DNA from: CAYYYG01 sp964476135
GTDB taxonomy: Bacteria; Patescibacteriota; Microgenomatia; UBA1406; GWC2-37-13
Direction of reading: 5' to 3'
DNA: 40,521 nucleotides
Assembly: GCA_964476135.1 (NCBI GenBank)
Contig: CAYYYG010000006.1
Span: forward strand, 1-40,521
The notes beneath the pieces are model-generated. The model ran no database searches. It had not been told where the DNA came from and saw only the letters and a program-made list of their open reading frames with translations. Both the position numbers and the translations under genes were made by a program. Positions 23,064 to 30,228 of this stretch are shown piece by piece. Within the stretch, counting starts at the first letter, position 1. The number at the start of each line of letters is the position of its first letter.

Positions 23064-23760
23064 CATTTTCTGTAGTTGCAATTACTTTCTCCCACTTTCC
23101 TTCTTCAATTATATCTTCAAGATTATAGAAACTTTTTCCAAGGCGGTGATCTGTTAGTCGATTCTGAGGAAAATTATAGGTTCGGATTTTGTCTGACCGC
23201 TCCCCTGTTCCCACATTTCGTACGTATGAGTTGACTATACCTTTCTTTTTTTCCACTTCAAGCTGATAAAGCTTACCCATAAGTAAGTCCATCGCGATTT
23301 TTCGATTTGCTTCCTGGTATCTTTCCCGGCTTGCTGTGACGACTACTCCGGTTGGTTTATGGGTTAAGCGCACGGCGGTTGATACTTTATTTACGTTTTG
23401 TCCACCATGGCCTCCGGCACGATAAAATTGCCACTCGAGGTCGCTCTGATTAATTTTAACGTCCGATTGTATGATTTGCGGCAACACTACTATAATGCAG
23501 GTCGAGGTGTGTACTCTGCCTTTTCTTTCCGTTGTAGGTATCCGCTGAACTCGATGAACTCCTGTTTCATTGCTGAAAATTTTATATGCCTGTTCGCCGG
23601 TGATCTTAACTATCGTTTCATCAAGAAAAGAACATTTGAAGCCTTTGCGGTTTGCGAAGCGTATATATGATTCGATAAGCTCTTTCTCCCAGATTTTTGA
23701 TTCGTCGCCGCCGACTCCTGGCATTGCTTCGATAATTACAGTATTAGGATTAATTAACAT
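23056..23760 (-). CDS. prfA: Class I release factor, RF1-type, lacking N-terminal domain 1
   Basis: Releases finished peptides at UAA/UAG. The 234-residue product starts where domain 2 of normal RF1 (about 355 residues) begins: NTVIIEAMPGVGGDE (6-20). IPTTE (74-78) occupies the PxT stop-recognition site, which points to RF1 and not RF2. The catalytic loop is GHGGQNVNK (117-125) with GGQ at 119-121, and RTYNFPQNRLTDHR (193-206) is standard. Domain 1 is absent, and about 10 residues usual before the HRVQR segment are also missing. The ATG is only 2 bases past the upstream stop, so no hidden N-terminus is encoded there. It is intact as an ORF and not obviously a pseudogene. Confidence 0.8.
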   Translation of the reverse strand: MLINPNTVIIEAMPGVGGDESKIWEKELIESYIRFANRKGFKCSFLDETIVKITGEQAYKIFSNETGVHRVQRIPTTERKGRVHTSTCIIVVLPQIIQSDVKINQSDLEWQFYRAGGHGGQNVNKVSTAVRLTHKPTGVVVTASRERYQEANRKIAMDLLMGKLYQLEVEKKKGIVNSYVRNVGTGERSDKIRTYNFPQNRLTDHRLGKSFYNLEDIIEEGKWEKVIATTENVV

Positions 23761-23762
23761 AT

Positions 23763-24164
23763 TTATTCTTTGTTTAACTCTTTCTCGCTCTGTTTTTTTT
23801 GGTTTATATAGTTGTAGGCGTGACCTATTATAACCGTACCCAAGGTCAGATAACCGGCAATTGTTTTGTCGAAGTATATCAGAATCCCGGACAAAATGAT
23901 AAATAATACGGTTATTATAAATGCGAGTTTCATTCCGTTTTTTTCGTTTGTTATATTGGAATGAACAACACTGGCTTCGAGTTCGCGGCGGTGTTTGGAT
24001 TGTTCTTCTGCCATTTTAAGAATTCTGTCGGCCGCTCCTGTTAGTATTTTTTCATAGCCGGCCAGAATTTCCGGGTGTGGGAGAGGTCCATCAAACGTGC
24101 TCGTCTGGTACTCAACAATATCCTGGTTACTATCGGTTTTTTTATTATCTTGATTGTTTTCCAT
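23763..24164 (-). CDS. DUF2335 family membrane protein
   Basis: 133 residues. A charged N-terminus leads to the family signature GPLPHPEILAGYEKILTGAA (26-45) and DRILKMAEEQSKHRRELE (46-63), followed by two membrane helices (about 79-97 and 101-119) and a Lys-rich cytoplasmic tail. DUF2335 proteins are widespread and often lie in phage or accessory contexts; function is unknown. The start overlaps the upstream 71-residue gene by 20 bases, and prfA begins 2 bases after its stop. Confidence 0.75.
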   Translation of the reverse strand: MENNQDNKKTDSNQDIVEYQTSTFDGPLPHPEILAGYEKILTGAADRILKMAEEQSKHRRELEASVVHSNITNEKNGMKLAFIITVLFIILSGILIYFDKTIAGYLTLGTVIIGHAYNYINQKKQSEKELNKE

Positions 24165-24360
24165 ATTCTTTTACCGCTCCGGCAATGTCATTGCCCGTTA
24201 TGATCCAGTCATGTTTAAGAGCCTCAGAGTCGGATTTGCTATAATTTCCGTCGATACGGTAAACATCAAGGCTGGCAGTTATGTCCAGTATGCGGGCAGC
24301 TCCTTTTTGAAAGGAGGGTTTGCTCGTGGTATTGGGAAAGACAGAGTTAGATGTCGACAT
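24145..24360 (-). CDS. Small conserved-looking hypothetical protein
   Basis: 71 residues, overlapping hisS by 14 bases at its start and the DUF2335 gene by 20 bases at its end. Nothing marks export or metal binding. The C-terminal half (YRIDGNYSKSDSEALKHDW, then ITGNDIAGAVKEY) looks like a folded pair of helices, and this 'SDSEALKxDWxxxGND' pattern is one I associate with short proteins next to DUF2335, though I cannot verify it here. The overlaps on both sides suggest coupled translation. Confidence 0.5.
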   Translation of the reverse strand: MSTSNSVFPNTTSKPSFQKGAARILDITASLDVYRIDGNYSKSDSEALKHDWIITGNDIAGAVKEYGKQSR

Positions 24361-25582
24361 TAGATTTCCCGGATAATGAATTTAATAACGACTCCTGTGT
24401 GATTTCAGATTGTTTTCCTGTCCTCAGATTTTTGAGCTTCACATAGCCGCGTTCAGCTTCTTCCGGACCGACAATAACCACATACTGTATATTATTCCTG
24501 TCTGCGTATTTAAGTTGTTTATCTATTTTATACGGCGGATGTGAAAACACGTCTGTATTAATTCCCCCTTCCCGAAGTATCGCAGCTATTTTCAGCGATT
24601 TTGCTAATAAATCCGGAGAAAATACGGTTATAAGCACGGCGGTTTTTGTTTTTAATTCGGGAAAAAGTTTGAGTTCTTCCATTGCATCTATAGTTCGATC
24701 GAAACCGACTGCAAAACCTGTCGCCGGAATTTCTCTATTGATGAAGCGGCTCACAAGTTTATCGTACCTTTCCCCACCTAATACTGAGCCTGCTGAGAAA
24801 CCCGGTATAACCACTTCCCATATTGCCCCGGTCGAATAATTAAATGACCGGGCTATTGTCGGATCGAATTTATAGTGTTCTTCCGATACCCCGGAGGCAG
24901 CAAGATATGAAAAGATTTTTTCAATGGTTTCTGTCGGCTGTGCATTGAGGATTGAGTCGAGAATTTTGTTTGCATCTGGCGATGATAAACCTTTTTTGAC
25001 TATTTCTTCGATTACTCCGTCACGTCCGATTTTGTGCAGCTTGTCTATGGCGACGATTACGTCATATGGGACGTTTTTGTAGAGTGCGCGATCGTTTACG
25101 CGTACCACGTATTCCTTAAAGCCAAGAACTCGAAATATCTCCAGGCTTAGCGCTATAACTTCGGCATCAGCTTCCGGACCGGGTACCCCGAAGATATCAG
25201 CATCACATTGCAAAAATTCACGATACCTTCCTTTTTGGGGTTTTTCAGATCGCCAAACCGATTGTATCTGGTATCTTTTGAATGGAAAGGAGAGTTTGTC
25301 GTAGTACTGCGCAACGTATCGACAGGTTGGTACTGTCTGATCGTATCTTAACGCTACCCTGCGGTGGCCGTGGTCTTCAAAGTGCATAAATAACTTTTCA
25401 TCTTCACCTATGTTTCCGGTAAAAGTTTCCAGATACTCGACTGCCGGAGTTTCGATAGGTGTAAAACCGTATCTTTCAAAGGTTTTTTTTATTTTACTCG
25501 TGGCATACTGTCTTTTTATAGTATCCGTAGGTAAAAAATCACGGAAACCTTTGAGCGTGCGTGGTTGGATTATTGTACTCAT
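24347..25582 (-). CDS. hisS: Histidyl-tRNA synthetase
   Basis: Charges tRNA-His. The 411 residues have class II motif 1 (around PIETPAVEYLETF), motif 2 (FKRYQIQSVWRSEKPQKGRYREF, residues interrupted here for length) and motif 3 (GFAVGFDRT). The histidine-A loops appear as LRYDQTVP and a GGERYDKLV segment. A C-terminal anticodon-binding domain (about 315-405: VLITVFSPDLLAKSLKIAA) is complete. It begins one base after the HtrA stop. Confidence 0.95.
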   Translation of the reverse strand: MSTIIQPRTLKGFRDFLPTDTIKRQYATSKIKKTFERYGFTPIETPAVEYLETFTGNIGEDEKLFMHFEDHGHRRVALRYDQTVPTCRYVAQYYDKLSFPFKRYQIQSVWRSEKPQKGRYREFLQCDADIFGVPGPEADAEVIALSLEIFRVLGFKEYVVRVNDRALYKNVPYDVIVAIDKLHKIGRDGVIEEIVKKGLSSPDANKILDSILNAQPTETIEKIFSYLAASGVSEEHYKFDPTIARSFNYSTGAIWEVVIPGFSAGSVLGGERYDKLVSRFINREIPATGFAVGFDRTIDAMEELKLFPELKTKTAVLITVFSPDLLAKSLKIAAILREGGINTDVFSHPPYKIDKQLKYADRNNIQYVVIVGPEEAERGYVKLKNLRTGKQSEITQESLLNSLSGKSNVDI

Positions 25583-25583
25583 A

Positions 25584-26768
25584 TTATTCGGATGCCTCCA
25601 ATTTAACAGTTTTTGAAATTATATCACCTTCTATCCGTCCATCGGATTCTTCGCTAAATTTTGGTCGCCAGATTTTTAATTTTACGTTATCGCCTATTTT
25701 TTTGTCGAAAATAATTTTGCTCAACTCCTCCTGGTCCTCGCCGCTGAGTTTTTTACCGTCTATTTCAGTGATTATGTCTTCCTCCTGTATTTCTGCTTTA
25801 TCTGCCGGTGAATTTTCCACCACCTCGATTATATATGCTCCAGGAACAACATCATTAAGAAGCGCTCTTTTCCGTTCGATCATTTCATAGCGTACGCCTA
25901 TGAATGGGGTTTTGAAAGATCCGCCCTTCGCCTTAAAGCGGTCTATTCGGCTTTTTAGAATATTGACAGGAATTGCAAACCCTATGTTTTGTCCTTCGGA
26001 GGCTATTGCCGTATTTACTCCGATCACTTCTCCGGCTGAGTTGAGAAGCGGACCTCCTGAGTTCCCGGGACTGATTGCGGCATCGGTCTGAATAACGTCG
26101 TCGAGTTTTTCAACGTAGCCTTCAAATGGAGATCCGGCCGTTATGCCGCGCCCTAATCCGGACACTATGCCCGATGTGACGGTATTAGGAAATTCACCAA
26201 GAGGTGTACCGATTGCGATCGTTATCTGTCCCAGTTTGAGCTTTGAGGAATCTCCTAGTTTTAGTGGCTTAAGACCTTTGGCATCTATTTTGATAATTGC
26301 AATATCATTCGGCTGATCACGATAAATCTCTTTTACTTCATATGTTTTTTGGTCGTTGGTAAGGACTTTATAGCTTGCTTCGGTGTCGTCGACAACATGT
26401 TTATTGGTTACTATCAAACCATCTTCGGCGATTATAAATCCGCTGCCGATATTCTGTTCAATTTGCTTTTCTTTCCCGGGGATTCTCCTAAAAGGAGAAA
26501 ACGGGTTGAAGGGGTCGATGTCGAACAGATCATTTGATCGGGTTGTTTTACTTATGCCTATGGTTACCACCGATGGGATCGATTCCTCAACCACTTTGGT
26601 AATAACTGATTCTTCGTAAACCACTGTTTGACTCCCCGACATAATTGAAGCCGGTGGAGTTATTTTCGGAATATATTTATTTATGTCAAGTCCGGGGAAA
26701 AGTTTTTTTTGTTCACCGACAAATAATACTAAAATCAATAATCCTAAAAGTATCAGTAATTTTTTCAT
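25584..26768 (-). CDS. HtrA/DegP-like serine protease with PDZ domain
   Basis: 394 residues, anchored by an N-terminal helix (about 4-18). The trypsin-like domain has the intact triad: His124 in VTNKHVVDD, Asp155 in PNDIAIIKI and Ser237 in SPGNSGGPL. One PDZ domain follows (about 285-392: FIGVRYEMIERK, then NSPADKAEIQEEDIITEIDG). It would degrade or refold damaged exported proteins outside the membrane. It lies between CtpA and hisS, 34 bases after the ctpA stop, so the two extracytoplasmic proteases are probably co-expressed. Confidence 0.93.
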   Translation of the reverse strand: MKKLLILLGLLILVLFVGEQKKLFPGLDINKYIPKITPPASIMSGSQTVVYEESVITKVVEESIPSVVTIGISKTTRSNDLFDIDPFNPFSPFRRIPGKEKQIEQNIGSGFIIAEDGLIVTNKHVVDDTEASYKVLTNDQKTYEVKEIYRDQPNDIAIIKIDAKGLKPLKLGDSSKLKLGQITIAIGTPLGEFPNTVTSGIVSGLGRGITAGSPFEGYVEKLDDVIQTDAAISPGNSGGPLLNSAGEVIGVNTAIASEGQNIGFAIPVNILKSRIDRFKAKGGSFKTPFIGVRYEMIERKRALLNDVVPGAYIIEVVENSPADKAEIQEEDIITEIDGKKLSGEDQEELSKIIFDKKIGDNVKLKIWRPKFSEESDGRIEGDIISKTVKLEASE

Positions 26769-26802
26769 ATTAGAAGTTGTAACTGATAAAATCCAAGCGC
26801 AA

Positions 26803-28047
26803 CTATTTTAGTACGGAGTCGATCGCTTTTTCAAGTTGTATATCAATTTTTGCTTCTGCGCTTGCTGCTTGCTCTTCGGAAATTTCTATTTTTATTTCCG
26901 GCTCGATGCCTTTCTTGTTAATCCAATCACCTTTTGGAAGTATCCATTTGGCGACAGTTATATGCAGGCCTGCATTTCCGTCAAGATCGATTGCTTCCTG
27001 TACGGAGCCTTTGCCGAAGCTTTTCTCGCCCACGAGTTTTGCTCTTTTGTAGTCGCGGAGCGCTCCGGAAACTATTTCAGCAGCCGAAGCTGAACCACGG
27101 TTGATAAGCACGGCAATCGGTATATCCAGCAGTTTTCCCTTGCGGCTTACTTCATATTGTCTAGACTGACCGTCTATTGTGGACTCTTGCTTCACGACTT
27201 TATTTCCATAAGGCAGGAATTCTGAAGCGATATAGACGGCGCCTTCGAGATATCCGCCCGGATTATCACGCAAGTCCAAAATCATACCTCTTATCTCTTT
27301 GTTTTTCCATTTGGCGGCAATCGATTTTACAGATTTATCCCATTCATCATTTGTCCCCTCTCCAAATTGGTTGAGTTTTAGAATTGCCACATCATCTTTG
27401 AATTCAAGCTCAATAGAAGGAACACGGATTTCATCGCGTGTTATATCGAGGGTTATTTTTTTTCCTCCCCTTATAACTTCAAGGGTGACTTTAGTCCCTT
27501 TCGGACCACGGATCATTTTAACCGCTTCGGCCAGAGTGAGGCCCTGGGTGCTTTTATTATTTACTTTTGATATTATGTCGCCTGCTTTTGCACCCGCAGC
27601 TTCGGCCGGTGATTCTTTGAGTGGTGCAATTATTATTATGTTACTTTGTTCATCGAGCCCAAGCTGTGCTCCGATTCCTTCAAATTTACCGTTAAGGTCT
27701 TCTTTTGATTGCTGGTTTTCTTCTGGTGTAAGAAAAAAAGTATATGGATCTTCAAGAGACGCGGCGACACCTTTTATTGCTCCGTAAACCATTTTCTGTT
27801 TGTCGATTTTGGATTTGTCGACGTATTTTTTTTCGATTAAATCCCATACCTCCCACATCATGGAAAGATCGACATCTTCCTTAGGTGCGGTGCTGTTTCC
27901 TCTTAAAAATGGGTTAATGATGACTTCCTTTGCCGACTGACTGGGAGATTTCGCATTTTTAATCTCACCAGCTTTATAGCCAGTTCCGAAGAGGAATACT
28001 GCTGCCGATAGAATCAGTAAGATACTTGTGACTTTATTGTTTTTCAT
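26803..28047 (-). CDS. C-terminal processing peptidase (CtpA/Prc family, S41)
   Basis: 414 residues with an N-terminal membrane anchor (about 7-24), a PDZ domain (about 117-200; GKFEGIGAQLG, then ESPAEAAGAKAGDIISKVNN) and an S41 protease core. The Ser/Lys dyad is Ser319 in NRGSASAAE and Lys346 in EKSFGKGSVQ. LDLRDNPGGYLEGAV (258-272) is the oxyanion-region strand. It trims C-termini of exported proteins and often works on cell-wall hydrolases. Its ATG abuts the stop of the 28785 gene with no gap. Confidence 0.93.
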   Translation of the reverse strand: MKNNKVTSILLILSAAVFLFGTGYKAGEIKNAKSPSQSAKEVIINPFLRGNSTAPKEDVDLSMMWEVWDLIEKKYVDKSKIDKQKMVYGAIKGVAASLEDPYTFFLTPEENQQSKEDLNGKFEGIGAQLGLDEQSNIIIIAPLKESPAEAAGAKAGDIISKVNNKSTQGLTLAEAVKMIRGPKGTKVTLEVIRGGKKITLDITRDEIRVPSIELEFKDDVAILKLNQFGEGTNDEWDKSVKSIAAKWKNKEIRGMILDLRDNPGGYLEGAVYIASEFLPYGNKVVKQESTIDGQSRQYEVSRKGKLLDIPIAVLINRGSASAAEIVSGALRDYKRAKLVGEKSFGKGSVQEAIDLDGNAGLHITVAKWILPKGDWINKKGIEPEIKIEISEEQAASAEAKIDIQLEKAIDSVLK

Positions 28048-28785
28048 TTATCGGTAAATATGTATTGTACCTTTATTTTTGTTGACAATGCAATAGGGGA
28101 ATTTTTCATTGTTCAAATCATTTATATTTTCAGGTTTCTCCAGTATTGCATAAGGTACTGCAGGAATGTCTTTTGGTTGTTTTACAAAAATAATTCCGGA
28201 AGCACCCAATGTTTCAAGCTTGGCTAATTCATATGATTGAAGACTTTCGATAACTATAACACAGCCGTTTACCTCGTCTTCACTGACTAACTGTAGTTTT
28301 TCCTGATTAAGATAGGTTATCTTTCCTCCGAAATCGGCCGATATTTTTCTAGCATCGATTTTTTTAGTATCTTCTACTTTCAGATCGATACCGTTCACCT
28401 TCCCCTTTTCGTCTTTTGTGATTTTTGCGATTTCTCCCTTAAACCATGCCGATTTATCACGACTCTGATCGGTTTCCGACTCTATTACAAGATATCCTTC
28501 CGTATGATTCACTTCCCTAATAACTCCGTTGTGTTCGCTGATATAACTTTTTCTCGTGAAAACTCCCGCATGAAAAGCCACCACATCGCCTTTTTTAACA
28601 TCTTCGCCGACGAATTTTTTAAGTACGGTAAAAATTTTCTTCGAATTTATGTTGAGCATGTGAGCAAGGGGCACCTTAACATCTCTTTTAACCCGGCCTT
28701 TATAAAGAGGTGTTTGAAAATCGACTGTGTCGCCTTCCTTTATGAGAACATCGGTTTCTGACGGGATCGGAATATTCAGGACCAT
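28048..28785 (-). CDS. Hypothetical beta-rich protein, barrel-sandwich-like
   Basis: 245 residues, no signal peptide or membrane segment. Two stretches look like lipoyl/biotinyl or KOW-type barrel-sandwich elements: VLIKEGDTVDFQTPLYKG (13-30), and GEDVKKGDVVAFHAGVF followed by SEHNGVIREVNHTEGYLVIE. The C-terminal third (about 165-220: GCVIVIESLQSYELAKLETLGA, then GIIFVKQPKDIPAVPYAI) resembles a small alpha/beta domain where a residue is presented in a loop. I recognise no family. It may be a CPR-specific protein. It begins a unit with ctpA and htrA and has an extended -10 promoter 6 bases from its ATG. Confidence 0.6.
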   Translation of the reverse strand: MVLNIPIPSETDVLIKEGDTVDFQTPLYKGRVKRDVKVPLAHMLNINSKKIFTVLKKFVGEDVKKGDVVAFHAGVFTRKSYISEHNGVIREVNHTEGYLVIESETDQSRDKSAWFKGEIAKITKDEKGKVNGIDLKVEDTKKIDARKISADFGGKITYLNQEKLQLVSEDEVNGCVIVIESLQSYELAKLETLGASGIIFVKQPKDIPAVPYAILEKPENINDLNNEKFPYCIVNKNKGTIHIYR

Positions 28786-28791
28786 TGAATC

Positions 28792-28800
28792 ATTATAGCA
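28792..28800 (-). promoter_or_regulatory. Extended -10 promoter for the 28785-ctpA-htrA-hisS unit
   Basis: Minus-strand TGCTATAAT (TGn plus TATAAT at 28792-28797), 6 bases before the ATG at 28785. Predicts a leaderless mRNA. Confidence 0.6.
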
Positions 28801-28820
28801 GGGTTTAATTTATATGTTAC

Positions 28821-28849
28821 TTGTTTTTCTTAGATTTTATACATATAAT
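28821..28849 (+). promoter_or_regulatory. Promoter of the zinc-ribbon gene
   Basis: TTGTTT (28821-28826), a 17-base spacer and TATAAT (28844-28849). The predicted start near 28856 leaves a leader of about 50 bases ending in the Shine-Dalgarno AAAGGAG (28894-28900). Confidence 0.65.
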
Positions 28850-28905
28850 ATGTGTGCTTACCTAGCAGAGCAACTTTGACATCCAAGCCATATAAAGGAG
28901 ATAGT

Positions 28906-29100
28906 ATGAGCGTTCCTGAACCTACATCAAAATGCACAAACTGCGGCGATCATTACCCAAGGAGTACGATCGTCGATGGTAAATGTCCGACGTGCAGATG
29001 GCACGATCAAAACAAGACGTGTACCAACTGCTTGAAAGTTTTTGCTGCGGCATTAGTTGTTGAAGGGCTCTGCCAAGCCTGTCGAGGCTTGTCAGAGTAA
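28906..29100 (+). CDS. 64-residue protein with two zinc-ribbon pairs
   Basis: I use the ATG at 28906 because AAAGGAG lies 5 bases upstream; an upstream in-frame ATG has no such signal and falls inside the leader. The protein has four CxxC knuckles: KCTNCGD, KCPTCRW, TCTNCLK and LCQACRG. Together they make two four-cysteine zinc sites, with a repeat VxGxCxxC pattern (IVDGKCPTC, VVEGLCQAC) suggesting internal duplication. There is no catalytic domain, so it probably works as a nucleic-acid- or protein-binding adaptor. The strong promoter and Shine-Dalgarno imply high expression. It converges on rpsR and shares a hairpin with it. Confidence 0.75.
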   Translation: MSVPEPTSKCTNCGDHYPRSTIVDGKCPTCRWHDQNKTCTNCLKVFAAALVVEGLCQACRGLSE

Positions 29101-29107
29101 AACAATT

Positions 29108-29131
29108 CCCATGCCGGCTAGGCGGCATGGG
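29108..29131. terminator. Shared hairpin between the zinc-ribbon gene and rpsR
   Basis: A perfect 9-bp stem (CCCATGCCG/CGGCATGGG) with a 6-base loop, between two convergent genes. The tails are only moderately T-rich (ATTATTCT on plus, AATTGTTTT on minus), so termination in either direction is plausible but not certain. Confidence 0.55.
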
Positions 29132-29152
29132 ATTATTCTACCTGAATTGAAA

Positions 29153-29359
29153 TCAGATAGTTCCCTGATATGAAGTATAAGGAATCAAAGCCAAATACCT
29201 TGCATATTTAATATGCTTAGTAAGCTTGCGTTGATGTTTGGCGCAGACTCCCGATTTCTCACGGCTCGAGATTTTATTTCTTGGAGTAAGAAATTTGACT
29301 AAATTTTCGATATCTTTATAATCGGGATTTGTTTTATATGTGCAAAAAAAGCATTCCAT
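29153..29359 (-). CDS. rpsR: Ribosomal protein S18 (bS18), zinc type
   Basis: Small-subunit protein that pairs with S6 on the platform. The 68 residues keep a zinc site: CFFC at residues 3-6 and the VCAKHQRKL segment with Cys and His. The core KFLTPRNKISSREKSGVCAKHQRKLTKHIKYAR is standard for the family, as is the ALIPYTS end. It closes rpsF-ssb-rpsR, 14 bases after ssb. In many bacteria rplI follows; here the convergent zinc-ribbon gene comes next. Confidence 0.93.
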   Translation of the reverse strand: MECFFCTYKTNPDYKDIENLVKFLTPRNKISSREKSGVCAKHQRKLTKHIKYARYLALIPYTSYQGTI

Positions 29360-29373
29360 ATTGTTTATAAAAT

Positions 29374-29859
29374 TTAAAATGGTATATCGTCTACGTTAAC
29401 TGTTTCGTTTTCTGATTGTGTTGTTTGAGGTGCAGATTCCTGATGGTGCTCATCGATTTCTTCCGATGCATCTGTCTTTTTGCCCGCATCAGTCTGTGCA
29501 GCGCTGTCTGAAGCTATTTTTTTACCATCGTAGAATACAATGAAATCGTCGAGCACTATCTCAGTTATCGATTTTTGTTGTCCATCTTTGCCGATAAAAT
29601 TACGATAAGTAATTCTGCCCTCCAAATAGACTTTTTTTCCCTTATTGAGAAGTTTAGCACACAGCTCTGCCAACTTTTGCCAGGCGACAATTCGATGATA
29701 CTGAGTATCTTCTTTTGTTTGACCATCCGTTGTGGTCCAGGATCTGTTAGTTGCGATACTGAATGTACAGACGGCGGTACCGGCTGGAGTATATTTCAAT
29801 TCAGGATCGCGCGTTAGATTTCCTATAAGAAGTACTCTGTTAAGTGAGCGGCTTGCCAT
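29374..29859 (-). CDS. ssb: Single-stranded DNA-binding protein
   Basis: Coats single-stranded DNA in replication and repair. The 161 residues start with the OB fold (RSLNRVLLIGNLTRDPELKY, FSIATNRSW, VAWQKLAELCAKLLNKGKKVYLEGRI), followed by an acidic Gln/Ser-rich linker (about 112-152). The tail ends in VDDIPF, the partner-binding tip recognised by many replication proteins. It sits between rpsF (6 bases upstream) and rpsR, the usual bacterial order. Confidence 0.95.
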   Translation of the reverse strand: MASRSLNRVLLIGNLTRDPELKYTPAGTAVCTFSIATNRSWTTTDGQTKEDTQYHRIVAWQKLAELCAKLLNKGKKVYLEGRITYRNFIGKDGQQKSITEIVLDDFIVFYDGKKIASDSAAQTDAGKKTDASEEIDEHHQESAPQTTQSENETVNVDDIPF

Positions 29860-29865
29860 AGTTTC

Positions 29866-30135
29866 TTATTCTTCGTCTGATGTAATAAGTAAATAGCGCA
29901 TGCATTTTTCACTGAAGTTGATCTTTTCCTTCAATTCGGATACTTTGGAGGAGTCTAGTTTGATACTCCACGTATAGTAAAAAGCCTTCGATGATTTACC
30001 AATAGAATAGGCAAGTTCTCTTTCGCCCCAAGCTTTTTCGGAAACGACTTTTCCGTCAAGAGTTTTAATGGCTGTTTGTATTGCTTTGACCTCCTTTTCG
30101 TCGGCAAGCATAAAAGTAAGTTCGTATGTGTTCAT
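29866..30135 (-). CDS. rpsF: Ribosomal protein S6 (bS6)
   Basis: The 89-residue protein has the S6 ferredoxin-like fold: first strand YELTFMLA, WGERELAYSIGKSSKAFYYTWSI in the middle, then the helix KVSELKEKINFSEKCMRYLLI. It forms a heterodimer with S18 on the 30S platform. It starts the rpsF-ssb-rpsR operon from a promoter overlapping the divergent membrane glycosyltransferase region. Confidence 0.93.
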   Translation of the reverse strand: MNTYELTFMLADEKEVKAIQTAIKTLDGKVVSEKAWGERELAYSIGKSSKAFYYTWSIKLDSSKVSELKEKINFSEKCMRYLLITSDEE

Positions 30136-30146
30136 AGCTTTGGTAT

Positions 30147-30175
30147 ATCATAATGCAGTATCAATGAAAAATCAA
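30147..30175 (-). promoter_or_regulatory. rpsF promoter
   Basis: Minus-strand TTGATT (30170-30175), a 17-base spacer and TATGAT (30147-30152), 11 bases before the rpsF ATG. The predicted leader is only about 5 bases. Confidence 0.5.
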
Positions 30176-30216
30176 GAGATCCGTATTTTCCGCTTAAAAA
30201 GTCAACGATGGGATTA

Positions 30217-30222
30217 TATACT
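30217..30222 (+). promoter_or_regulatory. -10 deciding the start of the GT39-like gene
   Basis: TATACT 6 bases before the ATG at 30229, matching the spacing seen at other genes here. It supports 30229 over the in-frame ATG at 30208, which lies upstream of this hexamer. Confidence 0.4.
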
Positions 30223-30228
30223 CAAATA

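Noticed and set aside
28852..28905. Upstream in-frame ATG for the zinc-ribbon gene
   Set aside because: It falls at the predicted transcript start and has no ribosome site; AAAGGAG precedes the ATG at 28906.
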